Translations under genes and position numbers: made by a program
Source of the DNA: CAIKBL01 sp050247235
GTDB taxonomy: Bacteria > Pseudomonadota > Gammaproteobacteria > Ga0077536
Assembly (NCBI GenBank): GCA_050247235.1
Contig: JBFWUN010000020.1
Coordinates: forward strand, 1-64,000
Reading direction: 5' to 3'
DNA length: 64,000 nucleotides
Notes under the pieces: model-generated
Seen by the model: the letters and a program-made list of their open reading frames with translations, nothing else
What the model was told of the DNA's origin: nothing
Database searches by the model: none
Part shown: piece by piece, positions 16,498 to 24,406 of the stretch
Layout of the letters: the number at the start of each line of letters is the position of its first letter
How positions within the stretch are numbered: the first letter of the stretch is position 1

Positions 16498-17694
16498 ATG
16501 AACGAACCCATTCGTCCCGACCGGCTGGTGCCCGTCGGCTCGCAGGCCAGCCTGCTGACCGAAGCGCAGCTCGCCCACTACGAATCGTCCTATCGGAAGG
16601 ACTACGATGCCTGGTCACAGGTGCTCGGCGAGAACATCGAACGCATCCGCCGCGGCAGTTTCTCGCTGCACTGGCTGAGCACCGACGGCGGGCACTGGGG
16701 CAAGCGCGCCAAGCCCTCCTCGCGCGGCCTGACCTACACGGACATCAACCGGGTTCGCGGTTACGGCGACATCCCCGAGCAGGCAGACTGGTTCAACTTC
16801 GCACCCCGCGGTTCGATCCGGGAACCCTACCGCGCACGCATGCCAGTGGTCGACGACTACACGGTCACCGCGCGTGACGAACTCTGGGCCGACAACGTCA
16901 TCACCCTGTACGAGGAAGCGAAGGCCCGCCAGTGGAATGCCACCAAGGACATCCCCTGGGATGAACTCGAGGCCTTGCCTGAAGACCTGGAGAAGGCGAC
17001 CTGCCAGCTGTGCACATTCCTCACCGAGGTGGAGTTCGTCGCCGGTGACTTCCCCGCCAAGTGGCTGTACCGCACGCCGCAGGATTTCCTCGAGGTCAAG
17101 AGCTTCCTTTCCACGCAGCTGATGGACGAGGCGCGTCACCAGGAAGTGTTCCGCAAGCGCGCGATTGCCGGCGGCGGGCTGCTGCACGCGTCGCCCGGAT
17201 TCGAGTGGGCGCTGAAGGCGATCCTGGACGCCCCGAGCCACACCATGGGGACCTTCCTGCTGAACCTGCTCGGCGAGGGGCTGGTGCTGTCCGTGTTCCG
17301 CTCCGGCGAGATGATCGCCAAGACGCACGTGGACAAGGAGATCTTCCGGCGCTGCCTGCAGGACGAAGCGCGTCACGTGTCCTACGGTGTGCTCGAACTG
17401 AAGAACTATCTTGCCACGCACCCGGAACGCGCGCGGGCAGTCGAGGAGATGCACCGTTTCGCCGACATCGGCGAACAGGTGATCCTGAGCGCGTTCACGG
17501 AAGCCGCGCTGGTCGAACCGATCGCAGTACTGCTCGCGGGGGGACTCAAGCAGATCGACAAGGGCATGGAAGGCCTCGGCCACATGTGGCGGATGTTCAT
17601 CGACGAATACCTGCAGCGCTGCGCCACGGCGGGATTCGACCGGCGCGAACGCTGCACGATTCCCCTCGATCTGCCCTGGGGAGTCGCCGCATGA
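16498..17694 (+). CDS. Ferritin-like diiron-carboxylate protein, probable oxygenase
   Basis: A 398-residue protein with a complete set of diiron ligands in a four-helix bundle. These are E139/E140 in TLYEEAKARQWNATKDIPW, E177/E179 in FLTEVEFVAGDF, E211-x-x-H214 in LMDEARHQEV, E260 in LLGEGLVL and E290-x-x-H293 in LQDEARHVSYG. The ARQWNATKDIPW segment is shared with R2-like and hydroxylase-type diiron proteins. Transcription from 16498 is divergent from a TetR gene. The next two genes encode an SCP2-like protein (ATGA overlap) and a 2[4Fe-4S] ferredoxin. I infer a ferredoxin-fed diiron monooxygenase or desaturase; the substrate is unknown. Confidence 0.78.
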   Translation: MNEPIRPDRLVPVGSQASLLTEAQLAHYESSYRKDYDAWSQVLGENIERIRRGSFSLHWLSTDGGHWGKRAKPSSRGLTYTDINRVRGYGDIPEQADWFNFAPRGSIREPYRARMPVVDDYTVTARDELWADNVITLYEEAKARQWNATKDIPWDELEALPEDLEKATCQLCTFLTEVEFVAGDFPAKWLYRTPQDFLEVKSFLSTQLMDEARHQEVFRKRAIAGGGLLHASPGFEWALKAILDAPSHTMGTFLLNLLGEGLVLSVFRSGEMIAKTHVDKEIFRRCLQDEARHVSYGVLELKNYLATHPERARAVEEMHRFADIGEQVILSAFTEAALVEPIAVLLAGGLKQIDKGMEGLGHMWRMFIDEYLQRCATAGFDRRERCTIPLDLPWGVAA

Positions 17695-18176
17695 GCGCCG
17701 CCGCCGACCAGATCAGCGTCCCGGCTGTCGCGTTCCCGTCGCGCGCGTGGTTCCAGCGGCTCGCTGACCTGATGAACGCGCATCGCGCGCGCCAGGAGCA
17801 GCTCGGCTACGTGGATTGCGTCGCGCAGTTCACGATCCTCGATGGCGGTGCCGACGGCGGCCCGCTGGCCTACCGCGTCACGTTCGAGGAATTCTCCGCA
17901 CTCGACGTGGTGGAGGTCGCCACCAGCGATCTCGGCAATGCCGACTTCGCGCTCGAGGGGCGGCTTGCCGCGTGGCGGGAGATGATCGAGAACATCGCGG
18001 CAGGAAACGGCCGCCCGGATCTCGAACACACGTTGAACCGGCTGAGCCACATGGGGACACCGCTCAAGCTCACCTACCCCGATCCCGTACGGATGGACTG
18101 CTACTTCCGCTTCAACCAGAGCCTGCAGGAGTTCGTGAATGCCTCCGCGCAGTTCACGACGACATTCGGACGCTGA
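17691..18176 (+). CDS. SCP2-like lipid-binding protein
   Basis: A 161-residue protein resembling the sterol carrier protein 2 fold. It has an N-terminal helix (RAWFQRLADLMNAHRARQEQ), strands ending in YRVTFEEFSALDVVEV, a helix pair around LEGRLAAWREMIENIAAG, and a C-terminal RFNQSLQEFVNAS helix. It has no obvious catalytic residues. It overlaps the diiron gene by an ATGA junction and is followed by ferredoxin after 3 bases. I infer that it binds a hydrophobic substrate for, or regulates, the diiron protein. The family call rests on overall pattern. Confidence 0.62.
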   Translation: MSAAADQISVPAVAFPSRAWFQRLADLMNAHRARQEQLGYVDCVAQFTILDGGADGGPLAYRVTFEEFSALDVVEVATSDLGNADFALEGRLAAWREMIENIAAGNGRPDLEHTLNRLSHMGTPLKLTYPDPVRMDCYFRFNQSLQEFVNASAQFTTTFGR

Positions 18177-18179
18177 GCC

Positions 18180-18467
18180 ATGCCCAGGGAGAAGTACGGG
18201 CACTTCTACATCGACCGGACCTGCATCGGTTGCGGGGCATGCGACCACGCCTGCCCCGACAAGGTCGATGCGATACACCGGGTGGAGACGGACTATCTCG
18301 GCCGCTTCGCGATCGAGCCTGACGACTGCATCAACTGCGGGATCTGCGTGCCGCTGTGCCCGGTGAACTGCATCCACGACGCCCGGCAGGAAGGGGTCGT
18401 GGAAGGCGACGGCGGCTACACGCGGATTCGCGAGCTGCAGGACTGGGCACGCACGGTCACTTCCTGA
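18180..18467 (+). CDS. 2[4Fe-4S] ferredoxin
   Basis: A 95-residue bacterial ferredoxin with two complete cluster motifs: C15, C18, C21 with C25 (CIGCGACDHACP) and C50, C53, C56 with C60 (CINCGICVPLCP). The spacing is the classic CxxCxxCxxxCP twice. Its location as the third gene of the diiron operon suggests that it delivers electrons to that protein. A GC-rich hairpin follows the stop. Confidence 0.93.
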   Translation: MPREKYGHFYIDRTCIGCGACDHACPDKVDAIHRVETDYLGRFAIEPDDCINCGICVPLCPVNCIHDARQEGVVEGDGGYTRIRELQDWARTVTS

Positions 18468-18472
18468 GCGGC

Positions 18473-18491
18473 CCGGCGGCGCGGCCGCCGG
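18473..18491. terminator. GC hairpin between convergent genes
   Basis: A perfect 8-base inverted repeat (CCGGCGGC and GCCGCCGG, loop GCG) sits 5 bases after the ferredoxin stop and 4 bases from the molybdenum hydroxylase stop on the other strand. No T-run follows on either side, so it is a terminator-like or mRNA-stabilising stem that can serve both convergent operons. Confidence 0.45.
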
Positions 18492-18495
18492 CACG

Positions 18496-20751
18496 TCATG
18501 CAGACCTGCCAGGCAACTTCTCGAGCGCCCGCCCACGCACGGGAAGCTCGCGCACGTGCGGTCCGCCGGCCGCCTGGATCGCGTCGATGAGCGCCGCGAT
18601 CGCGACGGGAGTCGGTTCCTCGCCGATGCCCGACGGGCGCCCGCCGCGCGAGTCGAGGTGCACGTCCACCGCGGGCATCTCCGCGAGCCGGAGCAGCGGA
18701 TAGTCGTTGAAATTGCTCTGCTCCACCCGCCCGTCCTTCAACGTGATCCGGGCATTGAGCGCATTGGACAGTCCGAACGCGATCCCGCCCTGCAGCTGTG
18801 CCTCGACAATCGCCGGGTTCAGCGCCACCCCGACGTCGGCGACCACGGTCACCTTCTCGAGCGTCGGCGTCCCGTCGGGACGCAGCGCCACGTCGACAGC
18901 CATCGCCACGCAGGAGCTGTGGTAGCCCGGAACGTAACTCATGTCGGTTACGGCAAAGCCTCGCCCATGCCCGGCGCTGGGATGGCGCTCGCCGCCCGCG
19001 CGAGCGGCGACTTTCTCCAGGAGCGTGCGGTGGCGCCGGATGCGCGCGACCGCGTCGTCGCGATCGCTTCGCTCCGGCGAAATACGGCTTTCGTCGAGCA
19101 GCGCGAGCTGCAGCGCGTAGGAACTGACGCCGGCGGCACGCGCCAGTTCTCCCAGGAAGCCCTGGTTCATCCACAGGCTCTGGCTGTGCGCCACGCCGCG
19201 CATCCAGCCGAACGGCGGCGGACTGTCGATCGCGGCGTACTCGCAGCGCACGTGGTCGATCGCCCACGGAAACCGCGACATGCCATACGGCTGGACCGGC
19301 GCCCGGCCGTACGCCACCTTGCTGTGCCAGGCCACCACCCGGTTGTCGGCATCCAGCGCGCCCCTGAAGCGCGCGCGCGCCACCGGCGCGTAGTACCCGC
19401 GACGCATGCACTCTTCGCGCGACTGGATGAGCTTGACCGGCGTTCCCGGCAACTCGCGCGCCACCTGCACCGCCTGGCTGACGAAGTCGTTGGACAGCCG
19501 CCGGCCGAACCCCCCGCCGCACAAGGTCAGGTGCAGCTTCGCATCTTTCACGGCGCATCGCGCCGCGTACGCCGCGATGCGCAATGCCTCGTCCGCGTAC
19601 TGCGTGGGTGCCCACGCCTCGACCCCGGTCGGCGTGACGAGCGCGGTGCAGTTCATCGGCTCGAGGGGGGCATGTTCCATGTACGGAAACGCGTACTCGG
19701 CCTCTACCACCTTGGCCGCGCCGTCGAACGCGGATTTCACATTGCCCTGCTCGCGCATCACCTGTCCGCCGGCATCGAGCGCCGCCCCGAGCGCCCGCGC
19801 AATGCCCGCGCTATCGGCCGCGGCGTGCGGTCCCGGATCCCACGTGACCGGTAACGCGTCGAGCGCCTGCTGCGCCTGCCACCAGCTGTCCGCGACCACG
19901 GCGACGGCGTCGTCCATCTCCCAGTCCAGCACATCCCACAGCGTGGGCGGCACCGTGTAGCCGGTGGGACCGCCGCGGATCGCGACGACCTTGCGGACAC
20001 CCGGGCGCTGAAGCACCGCGGCAGCATCGAAACTCCGCAACCGTCCGCCGAACGTCGGGGACTGCCGCACGGCCGCGTATTTCATGCCCGGCAGACTGAC
20101 GTCGATGCCAAACTGTGCGGCGCCGGTGGTCTTTGCCGCGGTGTCGACGCGCGGCAGGCTCCTGCCCATCAGCGACCACTGTTCCGGTGATTTCAGCGCA
20201 AGCGACTCGGCGGGCGGGATGGGTCGTCCGGCCGCCTCCACCGCGATCTCGCCGAACCCGAGCGAGCGGCCGCTGGCCGCGTGATGCACGGTGCGCCCAA
20301 CGATCTCCAGGGTGGCCATCGGAACGCCGAGGCGGGCGGCGGCGGTATCGAGCAGCATGTGCCGTACCTGTGCGCCGGCCACACGCATCGGGTCGAACAG
20401 CTTGTCCACCGCCCAGCTCGCGAGCGTGGCGGTATGCACGTAGACATTGCCGCGCTGGATGTTGGTCTGCGCATCGAAATACTCGGTCTCGAACGCGTTC
20501 CACGCGAGCCCGAGCTCGTCCGCCAGCACCTGCGCGAGCGTCGTCGTGACCCCCTGGCCGAGTTCGGTCTGCGGGATCCGCAACACCACCCGTCCATCCG
20601 GGTGGATGGCCACCCACGACGTGACTTCCACGCTGTCCGGAGTGGCGGCGACCCCGTCACGCCATGCACCGATGCCGAACAAGGCAACTCCGGCGCCGCC
20701 GACCAGCGACTTCAGGATCCCCCGGCGGGTCGTCTGCAGCAGGGCCTCCAT
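18496..20751 (-). CDS. iorB: Isoquinoline 1-oxidoreductase-type molybdenum hydroxylase, large subunit
   Basis: A 751-residue xanthine-oxidase-family molybdopterin subunit without its own FAD or iron-sulfur domain. It starts with a Tat-like signal (TTRRGILKSLVGGAGVALFG). Molybdopterin-contact segments include QTELGQGVTTTLAQVLADEL, LCGGGFGRRLSNDFVSQA and GIGEEPTPVAIAAL, the last carrying the catalytic glutamate. The ATG overlaps the small-subunit stop as TGATG. With the small subunit and an upstream NicX-like dioxygenase it likely hydroxylates an N-heteroaromatic ring next to nitrogen. Aldehyde dehydrogenase activity of the IorB-like type is the main alternative. Confidence 0.88.
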   Translation of the reverse strand: MEALLQTTRRGILKSLVGGAGVALFGIGAWRDGVAATPDSVEVTSWVAIHPDGRVVLRIPQTELGQGVTTTLAQVLADELGLAWNAFETEYFDAQTNIQRGNVYVHTATLASWAVDKLFDPMRVAGAQVRHMLLDTAAARLGVPMATLEIVGRTVHHAASGRSLGFGEIAVEAAGRPIPPAESLALKSPEQWSLMGRSLPRVDTAAKTTGAAQFGIDVSLPGMKYAAVRQSPTFGGRLRSFDAAAVLQRPGVRKVVAIRGGPTGYTVPPTLWDVLDWEMDDAVAVVADSWWQAQQALDALPVTWDPGPHAAADSAGIARALGAALDAGGQVMREQGNVKSAFDGAAKVVEAEYAFPYMEHAPLEPMNCTALVTPTGVEAWAPTQYADEALRIAAYAARCAVKDAKLHLTLCGGGFGRRLSNDFVSQAVQVARELPGTPVKLIQSREECMRRGYYAPVARARFRGALDADNRVVAWHSKVAYGRAPVQPYGMSRFPWAIDHVRCEYAAIDSPPPFGWMRGVAHSQSLWMNQGFLGELARAAGVSSYALQLALLDESRISPERSDRDDAVARIRRHRTLLEKVAARAGGERHPSAGHGRGFAVTDMSYVPGYHSSCVAMAVDVALRPDGTPTLEKVTVVADVGVALNPAIVEAQLQGGIAFGLSNALNARITLKDGRVEQSNFNDYPLLRLAEMPAVDVHLDSRGGRPSGIGEEPTPVAIAALIDAIQAAGGPHVRELPVRGRALEKLPGRSA

Positions 20752-21218
20752 CAGGCAGCCTCCCCGCGCAGGTGCGCCGCGGCCCGATGAATCCCTGCGC
20801 GTACGCGCACGTACGTTCCGCAGCGGCACAGGTTCGTGATCGCGGCGTCGATGTCGGCGTCGGTCGGAGTCGGGTTGCGCGCGAGCAGCGCTGCCGCCGC
20901 CATCAGCATGCCGGACTGGCAGTATCCGCATTGCGGAACATCGAGTTCCCGCCACGCCTGCTGCAAGGCGTGGCTGCCGTCCGGACTCAGGCCTTCGATC
21001 GTTGTCAGGCGGACGTTCCCCATCGCTTCCAGCGGCACCACGCACGAGCGCTGCGCCGCGCCGTCCACGTGCACCGTGCAAGCCCCGCAGAGTCCCTTGC
21101 CGCAACCGTACTTGGTACCGGTCAGGCCGAGATCCTCGCGCAGCACCCATAGCAGCGGCTTGTCCGCTTCCGCGTCCACCTCGACCGTACGGCCATTGAT
21201 GTTCAGCGATGTCGTCAT
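20751..21218 (-). CDS. iorA: Molybdenum hydroxylase small subunit, two [2Fe-2S] clusters
   Basis: A 155-residue iron-sulfur subunit. The plant-type [2Fe-2S] motif is YGCGKGLCGACTVHVDG with a fourth cysteine in RSCVVP. The helical second-cluster motif is QCGYCQSGMLMAAAAL plus NLCRCGTYVRVRAGI. The layout equals IorA/NicA and CoxS-type subunits. It starts at the ATG at 21218, 23 bases after the NicX-like gene, and its stop overlaps the large-subunit start. Confidence 0.93.
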   Translation of the reverse strand: MTTSLNINGRTVEVDAEADKPLLWVLREDLGLTGTKYGCGKGLCGACTVHVDGAAQRSCVVPLEAMGNVRLTTIEGLSPDGSHALQQAWRELDVPQCGYCQSGMLMAAAALLARNPTPTDADIDAAITNLCRCGTYVRVRAGIHRAAAHLRGEAA

Positions 21219-21241
21219 GTCGAACCCCCGATCATTGCGCT

Positions 21242-22273
21242 TCACTCGACCAGTACGCCGGCGCGGACAACCTCGCGATCGTCGATCGCGACGGTGCAGC
21301 CACGCAGCGGAATGTCGATGTGACAGGCCGTGTTGCGCGTGCCGCCCACTTCGGTGTTCGGCCCCAGCGAGAACAGGAAACTGCCCGCGAACGCGCGCGC
21401 GTCCATCGCGATGGTCCGTTCGCGATCGAACAGGCTGAGCGTGGACCATTTCGCGCGGTGCTGCAGCCCCCAGCCAATGTGCGACAGCGCGTAGCCTTCG
21501 GGATCCTGGAAGCTCTCCATGTACTCCCGGAAGAGTTCCGCTTCCAGTCCGCCTTCGATCGCGCGCACGTAGCCGCGCTCGACGGTGAGCGTGACCGGCT
21601 CCGAAAGGTAGCGCTTCTGGGGCAGCAGGATGTCGCCGCGGTCGAGCACGATGCGGCCGTCGGACTCCCCTTCGTTCGGCCACGTGAACAGGAAGCCGCT
21701 CGGCCAGTGGTCCCAGCGGCCGGGTTCGTCCACGAAGCCGTACTCCTTTATCACGGGGTATTGCCCGAGCTGGAACGACACGTCAGTGCCAGCAGCGGAG
21801 CGCACCGTCATCCGGCGCGCGCGGGCGAGCTGTTCCGCGGCCGCGTTCACCCGGCTGCGATCCTCCAGCGTCGGCACCAGCCGAAGCAGCACTTCCGGCG
21901 GTTCGACGGCGAGCAGGATGCGCGTGCCGGATTCCAGGATCTGCTGCTGTTCCGGCGAGAACAGCAGCAGCATCAGGTCGATCACCATGTCGCTTGCGAG
22001 GCATGCGGCCATTGCCGCGCGATTGCCGGTCAGCGGCGTGGTGCCGAGGTATGCGAGGGGATCACGGCTCAGGGATTTCTCCGCGTTGAGCGGCTGCAGA
22101 TCGACACGCGTCGGGATGGCGCCCAGCGCGCGCACTGCCGCAAGCGCGGCGGCCAGGGTCTGCGGATCCGTGTGCGAACCGGTCAGCACGGTCACATCGG
22201 CGCCGCGTTCGAGGCGGCTCAGCGAGAGGACGTGCTTCCAGGCTTCGGTCAGATCGTGATCGCTGACGGGCAT
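21242..22273 (-). CDS. nicX: NicX-like 2,5-dihydroxypyridine 5,6-dioxygenase
   Basis: A 343-residue protein of the M29-peptidase-like fold to which NicX belongs. The iron ligands reported for Pseudomonas putida NicX (as I recall: H265, H318, D320) have exact counterparts: H265 in GYALSHIGW, and H318 and D320 in TACHIDIP. Length (about 350) also agrees. NicX cleaves 2,5-dihydroxypyridine to N-formylmaleamate in nicotinate and 3-hydroxypyridine breakdown. It is first in an operon with a two-subunit molybdenum hydroxylase. A leucyl aminopeptidase function is less likely because the ligand pattern is HxD rather than the peptidase set. Confidence 0.8.
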   Translation of the reverse strand: MPVSDHDLTEAWKHVLSLSRLERGADVTVLTGSHTDPQTLAAALAAVRALGAIPTRVDLQPLNAEKSLSRDPLAYLGTTPLTGNRAAMAACLASDMVIDLMLLLFSPEQQQILESGTRILLAVEPPEVLLRLVPTLEDRSRVNAAAEQLARARRMTVRSAAGTDVSFQLGQYPVIKEYGFVDEPGRWDHWPSGFLFTWPNEGESDGRIVLDRGDILLPQKRYLSEPVTLTVERGYVRAIEGGLEAELFREYMESFQDPEGYALSHIGWGLQHRAKWSTLSLFDRERTIAMDARAFAGSFLFSLGPNTEVGGTRNTACHIDIPLRGCTVAIDDREVVRAGVLVE

Positions 22274-22334
22274 CGTCGTGCTCCGGGCTGTGTGCGCGCC
22301 CCGACTCTAGCACCGTGCCCGCGAAGCGACTATC

Positions 22335-22369
22335 GGCACCGTCCGCCCCGCCGCCGGGGGGGCGGTGCC
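22335..22369. terminator. Long GC hairpin after the IcmF-operon genes
   Basis: An inverted repeat with outer arms GGCACCG and CGGTGCC extends inward through mostly paired GC bases to a 7-base loop. On the minus strand it starts 4 bases after the quinone-reductase-like gene stop. It probably ends that operon before the nicX operon begins. There is no clear U-run. Confidence 0.5.
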
Positions 22370-22373
22370 CGCG

Positions 22374-23390
22374 TCAGGCGCGGTTCAACAGCACGAGTTT
22401 GCCCATCTGTTCGGACGCCCACATCCGCGCATACGCCGAGCCCGCGTCGGCGAAGCGGAAGGTCTGATCGATCACCGGCTCGACCCGATGGCGGTTGATG
22501 AACTCCACCATCGCCGCGAACTCCTCGGGTCGACCCATCGTCGTACCCTGGATACGGACCTGGCGGAAGAACAGCTTGGCCATTTCGAGACCCTCGGGGG
22601 GATTGCCGAGGGTCGCTCCGAAGAACACGAAGCGTCCCCCGTTGTTCAGCGTGTTGAGCGCCTGGTTCACGACGGTGCCGCCCGCGCTGTCGATCACGAC
22701 ATCGATGCCGCCGGACATTTCGCGCAGCGTCTTCTCCCAGCCGGTGGTCCGGTAGTTCACACCGCCCCGCGCGCCGAGGCCGTGGGCCGCGGCGAGCTTC
22801 TCCTCGCTGCTGCTCGTGACATAGACCTCCGCGCCATGGAATTTCGCCCACAGCAACGCGCAGGTCGCCGCGCCGCCGCCGATACCGGTCACGAGCACCT
22901 TCTGGCCCCGCTGTACCTCACCATGGGTGACGAGCGCGCGCCAGGCCGTCAGTCCGGCCAACGGAAACGCAGCCGCCTGTACCCACGACAGGTGCGCCGG
23001 CTTGGCGTGGACGTCGCCGGCCGGCACGCAGATGTACTCGGCGAACGTACCCTGGTCGGGCATGCCGAGCACGCGGAAATTCGCGCCCCCGCAGCGCGGG
23101 TCGTCACCCCAGTCGCGCGCCGGGTAGAGCACCACCTCGCGCCCGATCATCGCGGGGTCGACGCCGGCACCGACGGCATCGACGATCCCCGCGCCGTCCG
23201 ATCCGCTGATCGACGGCAGCCGGATGCGGGGATATGCGCCGACGGTGATCCAGACGTCCCGGCGGTTCAGCGCGGAGGCTTCGAGCCGAACGCGGACCTC
23301 CCCGGCACCAGGCTCCGGGGTGGGGACCTCCTCCACGCGGACGTTTTCCGGTTTGCCCACCTCGTGCAGGACGACGGCGCGCATGGTCAT
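22374..23390 (-). CDS. Quinone-oxidoreductase-like medium-chain dehydrogenase
   Basis: A 338-residue MDR-superfamily enzyme. The N-terminal GroES-like domain has ASALNRRDVWITVGAYPRI, the coenzyme domain the motif VLVTGIGGGAATCALLWAK. It keeps a single cysteine-containing loop (DDPRCGGANFRVLG) instead of the four-cysteine structural zinc site, so it is probably a zinc-poor NADPH:enone or quinone reductase. Its ATG overlaps the enoyl-CoA hydratase stop as ATGA, placing it in the acyl-CoA operon headed by TetR and icmF. Confidence 0.84.
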   Translation of the reverse strand: MTMRAVVLHEVGKPENVRVEEVPTPEPGAGEVRVRLEASALNRRDVWITVGAYPRIRLPSISGSDGAGIVDAVGAGVDPAMIGREVVLYPARDWGDDPRCGGANFRVLGMPDQGTFAEYICVPAGDVHAKPAHLSWVQAAAFPLAGLTAWRALVTHGEVQRGQKVLVTGIGGGAATCALLWAKFHGAEVYVTSSSEEKLAAAHGLGARGGVNYRTTGWEKTLREMSGGIDVVIDSAGGTVVNQALNTLNNGGRFVFFGATLGNPPEGLEMAKLFFRQVRIQGTTMGRPEEFAAMVEFINRHRVEPVIDQTFRFADAGSAYARMWASEQMGKLVLLNRA

Positions 23391-24178
23391 TCTCCCTTGA
23401 ACTGCGGCTTGCGCTTCTCAGCGAAGGCCCGGATGCCTTCCCGTGCATCGTGCGTGTACTTCGTCAGGCCGGCGATCGCGCGCGTCTCGAGTTCCATCTG
23501 GGTCTCGAGCCCGTTGGAGAACGTGTCCGCGAGCAGGCGCTTGACCTCGCCGTAAGCCATCGTCGGGCCACCGGCGAACTGCTGCGCGATCTCCCGCGCG
23601 CGGGTCATCAGCTGGTCGTCCGCAACGACCTCGGTCACGAGGCCGAGCGCCCTGGCCTGTTCGGCGTCATACCGCGGATTCATCAGCATCATCTCCTTCG
23701 CCTTCAGCATGCCGACGATTCGCGGCAGGAAGAAGCTGCTGGATCCGTCCGGCGAGACACCGATCCCGGTGTAGGCCATCGTGAACTTCGCAGACGCGGC
23801 GGCCAGCACGATGTCGCCGGTGAGCATGATGCTGAGTCCGGCGCCCGCGGCCGTGCCGTTCGCCGCCACGATGAGGGGCGCGTTCATGCGCTCGAACCGC
23901 GCGATGGCGCCATGCAAGTAGGTCGTCATGTTGCGCATCAGCTCGTTGACCCCGTCACCGGCCTTGCCGAACGCGATGACATCACCGCCGGAGCAGAACA
24001 TCTTGCCGGTGGCGGTCAGGATCACCGCCCGGATCGATCGATCGGCGTCGCAATGATTCGCGACTGTATGGAGATCCTGCGCCATGCGCAGGCTGAGCGC
24101 GTTGGCGTCGTTCGGTCGATTGAGCGTGATCGTCGCGATGCCATCCGCGACGCCGAAAGTGAGATCCTGCAGGTCCAT
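23387..24178 (-). CDS. Enoyl-CoA hydratase/isomerase family protein
   Basis: A 263-residue crotonase-fold enzyme. The acyl-CoA pocket and oxyanion hole are in TGKMFCSGGDVIAF and NGTAAGAGLSIMLTGDIVLA. At the usual catalytic site there is no glutamate after the oxyanion loop but an aspartate in GVSPDGSSSFFL. This pattern is seen in PaaG/isomerase-type members. It may therefore isomerise double bonds rather than hydrate them. It lies downstream of DUF1289 by 33 bases. Confidence 0.85.
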   Translation of the reverse strand: MDLQDLTFGVADGIATITLNRPNDANALSLRMAQDLHTVANHCDADRSIRAVILTATGKMFCSGGDVIAFGKAGDGVNELMRNMTTYLHGAIARFERMNAPLIVAANGTAAGAGLSIMLTGDIVLAAASAKFTMAYTGIGVSPDGSSSFFLPRIVGMLKAKEMMLMNPRYDAEQARALGLVTEVVADDQLMTRAREIAQQFAGGPTMAYGEVKRLLADTFSNGLETQMELETRAIAGLTKYTHDAREGIRAFAEKRKPQFKGE

Positions 24179-24211
24179 GAGTCCTCCCGTGCCTTGCTTG
24201 AATGGTGTCGT

Positions 24212-24406
24212 TCAGTGTTGGGACAGCGCGCGGCCGAGGCGCCGCGCAGGAAGTTCGCGCATGATCTGCCGCCGGCGTTCTTCCGTGTAGCGCAGCCATT
24301 CGGCGATCTCCGGCAGGCTGCGCCGGCACCCTTCGCACAGTCCGCTCGCTCGATCGATCCGGCAGATCGACACGCACGGAGAACTGGTCGGCGGGTGTGC
24401 GCTCAC
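24212..24406 (-). CDS. DUF1289 small iron-sulfur-type protein
   Basis: A 64-residue protein with the DUF1289 signature: SPCVSICRID, GLCEGCRRSLPEIAEW, then a basic RRRQIM helix. Four cysteines could bind metal. The GTG start (24406) overlaps the upstream stop as GTGA, which explains why it begins exactly there and not at an in-frame ATG 120 bases upstream. Function is unknown; it is commonly found in short metabolic operons. Confidence 0.78.
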   Translation of the reverse strand: MSAHPPTSSPCVSICRIDRASGLCEGCRRSLPEIAEWLRYTEERRRQIMRELPARRLGRALSQH

